Positions 14,271-16,943 of a stretch of 16,943 nucleotides of DNA are shown here, in pieces. Within the stretch, counting starts at the first letter, position 1, and each line of letters begins with the position of its first letter. Made by a program: the position numbers and the translations under genes. The stretch comes from an uncultured Lachnospiraceae bacterium. GTDB taxonomy: Bacteria; Bacillota; Clostridia; Lachnospirales; Lachnospiraceae. The notes under the pieces are model-generated. The model ran no database searches and had not been told where the DNA came from. It saw only the letters and a program-made list of their open reading frames with translations. The stretch spans positions 1 to 16,943 of the forward strand of contig CAKRPI010000042.1 in NCBI GenBank assembly GCA_934376945.1, given 5' to 3'.

Positions 14271-14314
14271 TAGATCATAAGGCATCCCCCCGCAAGCGGG
14301 TCCCCCATTATGAT
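14271..14314. repeat. Small palindromic insertion B in the amidase pseudogene
   Basis: Arms ATCATAA (14274-14280) and TTATGAT (14308-14314) enclose CCCGC-AA-GCGGG. Taking out exactly these 44 bp rejoins TGG-AAT to GCT-GTC-GGC and restores the expected amidase sequence VWN-AVGTAGYY. It is the same family as insertion A. Confidence 0.8.
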
Positions 14315-14371
14315 ATTCCAGACAATCGCATCGTGGGCGCATCTCTGATAAATCGTTCCGTCCCAGTAAAT

Positions 14372-14464
14372 ACCAAATTTTCAATTGCTCGCATCTGAAA
14401 ATTTGATTCTCGCGGCAGTCGCCAAATATCTGTGCAAGCACAGCTACTTGGCTCGTTGCTCGCG
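14372..14464. repeat. Double-hairpin insertion C in the amidase pseudogene
   Basis: 93 bp between the codons for GAHYF and IYWDG. It holds two hairpins: CAAATTTTCA/TGAAAATTTG (14374-14383 with 14396-14405) and GCCAAATATCTGTGC/GCACAGCTACTTGGC (14421-14435 with 14438-14452, two mismatches). Its length is a multiple of three but it carries a TAG. Its arms are unlike insertions A and B. Confidence 0.7.
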
Positions 14465-14686
14465 GAAGTAATGCGCGCCTGTTCCATCCGATGTAAGCTC
14501 ATGGTTCTGTCCGACCACGCCGAGGTAATGAATCGCAAGATACTGCTTCTTGTTGCCCCAGCTGGGAACCGACGCAGGAGAAATGGCGTTTATAATTTTA
14601 AATTCAGACATATAAATCCCCCTGTCACCAATACAGCTCATCACGGAATATGACAGGCACACACCTCAGATCTACCCCAAAAGTTG

Positions 14687-15310
14687 CTATTGACTCTTGC
14701 GTTTTTCGTATTTTTCCACATATTTTTTTATATCACAGTACTCTGGTTCATAGTCCTTCGGATCATAATACTCCGGTTCCAGAGAAGTTTCCGGAATTCC
14801 CATTTGCTCCAGGTCCTCCAGTGTCCCGCAATAAAAAACATATTCAGGACGTCCCTCTACTATCTTTATTCCCATGGACTCTAACACTGGTGCCTCTTCC
14901 GTGCCTATATACAAGCTCGACATCTCTTCATGTGCCGTACTTTTCAGGCAGCAGTAATTATCTTTGTAAAAACATAAATCCATTGGCGCAGCCGGATAAT
15001 CCCAGTTGAATAGTCCTCCAACCCGCACAAGTGTATCCAGGCATTTCATATCTGAATAATAGTAAGCAATTCGATAAATATGTTTTTTATCCCACGTTAT
15101 GGTTCCCGGCCATTCATTCGTATTTTTACTGTAAATTTTGAACGGCCTGAGTTCATCGCGGATCTGTTTTGCACTTTTCCTTAAATGTTCTCCTTCATTG
15201 TGCCTGAAATAAATTACCGAAAAACAGTCACTTTTTTTTAACATGTACTCTATAAACTTTGCGTACTGCTCCTTATCTTCTATGTCGCACAAAGTATACC
15301 ATTTTAGCAT
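14687..15310 (-). CDS. Hypothetical protein, candidate immunity protein of a decayed toxin module
   Basis: A soluble 207-residue protein without signal peptide or membrane segment. I do not recognise its family. It is rich in Tyr, Cys, Glu and Lys; the C-terminus has a small internal duplication (EPEYYD, then EPEYCD) before a charged tail. The start is firm: GAGGAGG lies 7 nt before the ATG. Its C-terminal half matches the partial protein at 16661-16943 closely (both read APMDLCFYKDNYCC, LESMGI, EMGIPE and YCD-KKY), so it is one of at least two paralogues. Position just downstream of a toxin C-terminal fragment (15580-15804) and near an Rhs module suggests an immunity protein; this is inference from context. 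Confidence 0.75.
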   Translation of the reverse strand: MLKWYTLCDIEDKEQYAKFIEYMLKKSDCFSVIYFRHNEGEHLRKSAKQIRDELRPFKIYSKNTNEWPGTITWDKKHIYRIAYYYSDMKCLDTLVRVGGLFNWDYPAAPMDLCFYKDNYCCLKSTAHEEMSSLYIGTEEAPVLESMGIKIVEGRPEYVFYCGTLEDLEQMGIPETSLEPEYYDPKDYEPEYCDIKKYVEKYEKRKSQ

Positions 15311-15395
15311 AAGAATTCCTCCTCATCTTTATAAACACGATCTGTTTGGTTCAAAATTCTTTTGATCCAAATAATACTATTTATACGAGTTGCCC

Positions 15396-15563
15396 GACAA
15401 ATGAGTCTCCATCGATTTTTCCGTGCCTCTGGCACTCTCAAAATCGATGAAATCATTCAAAATCCGTTCATTTTTCTACGAAAAATGGCTACTTTTTCAT
15501 AATTTAACGGGATCCATAGACATAAAATCGGATACAAGCGTCCATTTGTCCCTTGACTCATTT
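15396..15563. repeat. Branched palindromic element flanked by AAATGAGTC inverted repeats
   Basis: Ends AAATGAGTC (15399-15407) and GACTCATTT (15555-15563), with a second nested pair GACAAATG/CATTTGTC (15396-15403 and 15543-15550). Inside are CATCGATTTT/AAAATCGATG (15410-15419 with 15440-15449) capped by GTGCC-TCT-GGCAC, and CATTTTT/AAAAATG (15469-15475 with 15481-15487) within CCGTT/AACGG. No coding potential. It fills most of the gap 15311-15579, between the toxin fragment and the immunity candidate. Confidence 0.6.
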
Positions 15564-15579
15564 ATATTGTACATTATTC

Positions 15580-15804
15580 TTAATCAAAAAACCAGATATG
15601 TACAGATGAATATCCTGTATGATTACGAGTAGGATGATAATGGCTATAACCCTTATTGCCATGCTTTTCTGGTCCAACTGGATGCGCGTATCCAGTTACA
15701 AAAATAATATGCCTGGCTGCTGCTTCATTACGGCAAATAACACTTTTTGATTGAGCAACTCTGAAACACGCTTCCTTTACTGTTAACGGTACACCTCCTA
15801 CCAT
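15580..15804 (-). pseudogene. C-terminal fragment of a polymorphic toxin
   Basis: About 74 codons ending HIWFFD-stop. The fragment has VKEACFRVAQSKSVICRNEA and then a His-rich end GYSHYHPTRNHTGYSSVHIWF, a type of ending I associate with toxin tails carried by Rhs-like proteins; that family assignment is tentative. Upstream the frame hits a stop exactly where the transposition ATPase fragment begins (about 15,800), so the rest of the toxin was lost when that element inserted or was deleted. It sits in the same orientation as, and just upstream of, the 207-residue immunity candidate, the normal toxin-immunity order. Confidence 0.5.
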
Positions 15805-16050
15805 AACCTTGAAGGTATGTCAAAAACAGAAGGGCATGCATATGTGACAGCCAAGTTAAAAGGTGCCGGATGCAACCAGACAGTATTTGAAGAAAATGCC
15901 CTTGAAGCAATCTTAAACGCAGCTAATGGAACCCCCCGTATGATCAACAAGCTTTGTGATGCGAGTCTTTTAGTCGGAAACAGTTCAAATCGAAACATTA
16001 TAACTACCGACGCTGTCATGCAGGCAATCAATGACTGCGAACTTGGTTAG
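15802..16050 (+). pseudogene. C-terminal fragment of a transposition AAA ATPase (ExeA/TniB-like)
   Basis: The last ~80 residues of an AAA+ ATPase that works with a DDE transposase in target selection. The readable part starts at HNLEGMSKTEGHAYVTAKLK, then FEENALEAILNAANGTPRMI and NKLCDASLLVGN, ending in ITTDAVMQAINDCELG; this is the lid subdomain with the sensor-2-like GTPR. The Walker A and B parts and the transposase are missing, so it cannot work. The homology continues upstream of the ATG at 15817, which is thus an internal Met. The breakpoint is near 15,800, against the toxin fragment on the other strand. Confidence 0.75.
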
Positions 16051-16061
16051 GAGGCTTTATT

Positions 16062-16382
16062 ATGGAATTCACATATATTTGTAAATCCTGCATGGTTGAT
16101 AATTACGAATCATGGATCGGTACAATCTGTCCCCTTATGCCCTTTGACTGCACAGAATACGAAGTTAGCGCCAGAGGGAGCTACTTCCACCGGATTATTG
16201 GTGAACATCAATACAGCAGATATATTTATATCCCTACATGGAATATCGCAATGGATATTTCCTGTCTGGATGACCGTTTTGGGAATCTGGAACACTTGAT
16301 ACAGTCCTATCCGGAATTATCACCTGTAGATGCAGTCAGCATCGTGGAAGCATTAGTAGCAATTAAAAAACATAATCGTTAA
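16062..16382 (+). CDS. Small accessory protein of the transposon (DUF6618-like)
   Basis: 106 residues, probably cytosolic. The pattern GSYFHRIIGEHQYSRYIYIP followed by WNIAMDISCLDD resembles DUF6618-type proteins that follow the AAA ATPase in some Firmicutes transposons; I give this from memory with moderate confidence. It starts 11 nt after the ATPase stop with a strong SD (AGGAGG, 7 nt before the ATG), so the two formed an operon. A terminator follows directly. It is intact, but since the ATPase is truncated and no promoter is seen, it is probably a passenger left from a deleted element. Confidence 0.65.
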   Translation: MEFTYICKSCMVDNYESWIGTICPLMPFDCTEYEVSARGSYFHRIIGEHQYSRYIYIPTWNIAMDISCLDDRFGNLEHLIQSYPELSPVDAVSIVEALVAIKKHNR

Positions 16383-16389
16383 TCTATTT

Positions 16390-16419
16390 AAAATCAGACG
16401 GATATCTCCGTCTGATTTT
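16390..16419 (+). terminator. Intrinsic terminator of the transposon operon
   Basis: AAATCAGACGG (16391-16401) pairs with CCGTCTGATTT (16408-16418), an 11-bp stem with 6-nt loop, followed by TAGTTTT. It lies 8 nt after the stop of the small accessory gene. Confidence 0.85.
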
Positions 16420-16547
16420 AGTTTTAAATAAAATGATGCACACAAGTTCACCAGTAAATAATCTGCCCTAAAGGCATAAAACAAACTGACTGGCGGCAAA
16501 ATATATCCTTTAAATGCTCTAAAATAAAGTGGCTATCAAAGACTTTT

Positions 16548-16598
16548 TTAATTCGCCGGATTACAGTTTGAGTATAACGCAGTGCCCCATGCGCCCAT
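16548..16598 (-). pseudogene. Start fragment of a DUF4259-like protein
   Basis: ATG at 16598 with an ideal SD (CAGGAGG, 7 nt) opens MGAWGTALYSNCNPAN-stop. The first 11 residues match the very conserved start of DUF4259-like proteins (MGAWG with a small acidic continuation), then the match is lost and a stop follows. So only the translation-start end of such a gene is left. The remaining stretch 16420-16547 has no recognisable gene; a 60-codon overlapping frame (16448-16630) is not convincing. Confidence 0.45.
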
Positions 16599-16660
16599 GT
16601 TTTTACCTCCTGAAAAAGGATTACTGGCAAGTTATATTTTACCGTTTTATTTTCTCTAAA

Positions 16661-16943
16661 TTATGAATGCTTTTCCAGATATTTATCCAAATATTTTTTC
16701 ATATCACAATATATTGGTTCAAGAGATATTTCCGGAATCCCCATTTCTTCCAGCCGCTCTGGTGTCACACCATAGTCAACATACCATGGTGTAATTTCAC
16801 ATAAATTGATTCCCATAGATTCTAAAAATGCCGCCTTTTTCTCCTCTATATACATTTTTGAGTAACCTTCATGTGCTGTATTTAACAAACAACAATAATT
16901 ATCTTTGTAAAAGCATAAATCCATTGGAGCATTCGGATAATCC
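16661..16943 (-). CDS. Partial paralogue of the 207-residue immunity candidate (5' end beyond the window)
   Basis: The reverse strand is open from the stop at 16661 to the right edge, reading DYPNAPMDLCFYKDNYCC at the edge and ending DMKKYLDKYLEKHS. It is clearly related to the C-terminal half of the gene at 14687-15310, but lacks the 10-residue internal duplication near the end (EPIYCD against EPEYYD..EPEYCD). The divergence is well beyond recent duplication. Two such paralogues on the same strand within 2 kb look like an array of immunity genes. Function unknown. Confidence 0.7.
   Translation of the reverse strand, partial: DYPNAPMDLCFYKDNYCCLLNTAHEGYSKMYIEEKKAAFLESMGINLCEITPWYVDYGVTPERLEEMGIPEISLEPIYCDMKKYLDKYLEKHS

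Larger units (their letters stand above)
13722..14611 (-). pseudogene. N-acetylmuramoyl-L-alanine amidase with SPOR domain, broken by palindromic insertions
   Basis: Conceptual peptidoglycan amidase (Amidase_2 fold) that cuts the lactyl-peptide bond. It starts at the ATG at 14611 with SD AGGGGG. The reading order is MSEFKIINAISPASVPSWGN..AIHYLG..GTGAHYF, then IYWDGTIYQRCAHDAIVWN, then AVGTAGYYTQKHPYVRNAKT..DDPKWY, then GRLVKKLMKDLSIPAENVLRHYDIVNKVCPAPYV, and a C-terminal SPOR repeat (YVVQCGAFAEKKNAEALAGQ) that binds denuded glycan. The zinc ligands H (AIHYLG), H (RHYD) and C (CPAP) are all present but lie on separate frames. Insertions at 14372-14464 (in-frame TAG), 14271-14314 (44 bp, frameshift) and around 14097-14139 (TAA) break it. 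The last piece, 13722-14108, may be annotated as a short SPOR-domain protein. Confidence 0.85.

Noticed and set aside
16448..16630. 60-codon minus-strand ORF near the right edge
   Set aside because: It overlaps the better-supported MGAWG start fragment in another frame and shows no domain; treated as chance.

Overview
The window looks like a Gram-positive, gut-type anaerobe of the Clostridia, most likely Lachnospiraceae. The signs are a eukaryote-like IleRS, DUF624/YesL, a sugar ABC importer with no linked ATPase, a type I c-di-GMP riboswitch, Firmicutes-type SD and sigma-A signals, and Rhs debris. The genus cannot be fixed from the sequence alone.

Left part (1-4150). The 5' part of ileS (minus) diverges from a YesL-family membrane protein (plus). 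The ileS leader has no T-box but holds a 113-nt element that folds as a four-way junction. Next, on minus, is a secreted HELGH metalloprotease resembling the ATLF/Pro-Pro endopeptidase group. It has its own promoter, a c-di-GMP-I riboswitch and an intrinsic terminator in its 5' UTR. A second, nearly perfect four-way-junction element starts 2 nt after its stop codon.

Middle (4150-10590). This is an arabinoside-utilisation locus on minus: solute-binding protein, two permeases and an intracellular GH51 alpha-L-arabinofuranosidase, followed by a LacI-type regulator with its own promoter. The operon promoter is a consensus TTGACA-17-TATAAT followed by two identical GTACACGTGTAC operators 97 bp apart. 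Arabino-oligosaccharides would be bound outside, imported by the two permeases with an ATPase encoded elsewhere, and cleaved in the cytosol. Divergent from it is a transglutaminase-like lipoprotein.

Right part (11540-16943). This is an accessory region full of mobile and decayed DNA: IS fragments and a MITE with 40-bp ends; a truncated, internally deleted Rhs protein that keeps an intact C-terminal toxin and a translationally coupled candidate immunity gene; and a cell-wall amidase pseudogene broken by three small palindromic insertions. Further on are a candidate immunity gene and its partial paralogue at the window edge, a toxin tail fragment, the remnant of an AAA-ATPase transposition gene with its small accessory gene, and another branched palindromic element. 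It reads as a graveyard and reservoir of polymorphic-toxin modules in which toxin/immunity ends survive while Rhs bodies decay.
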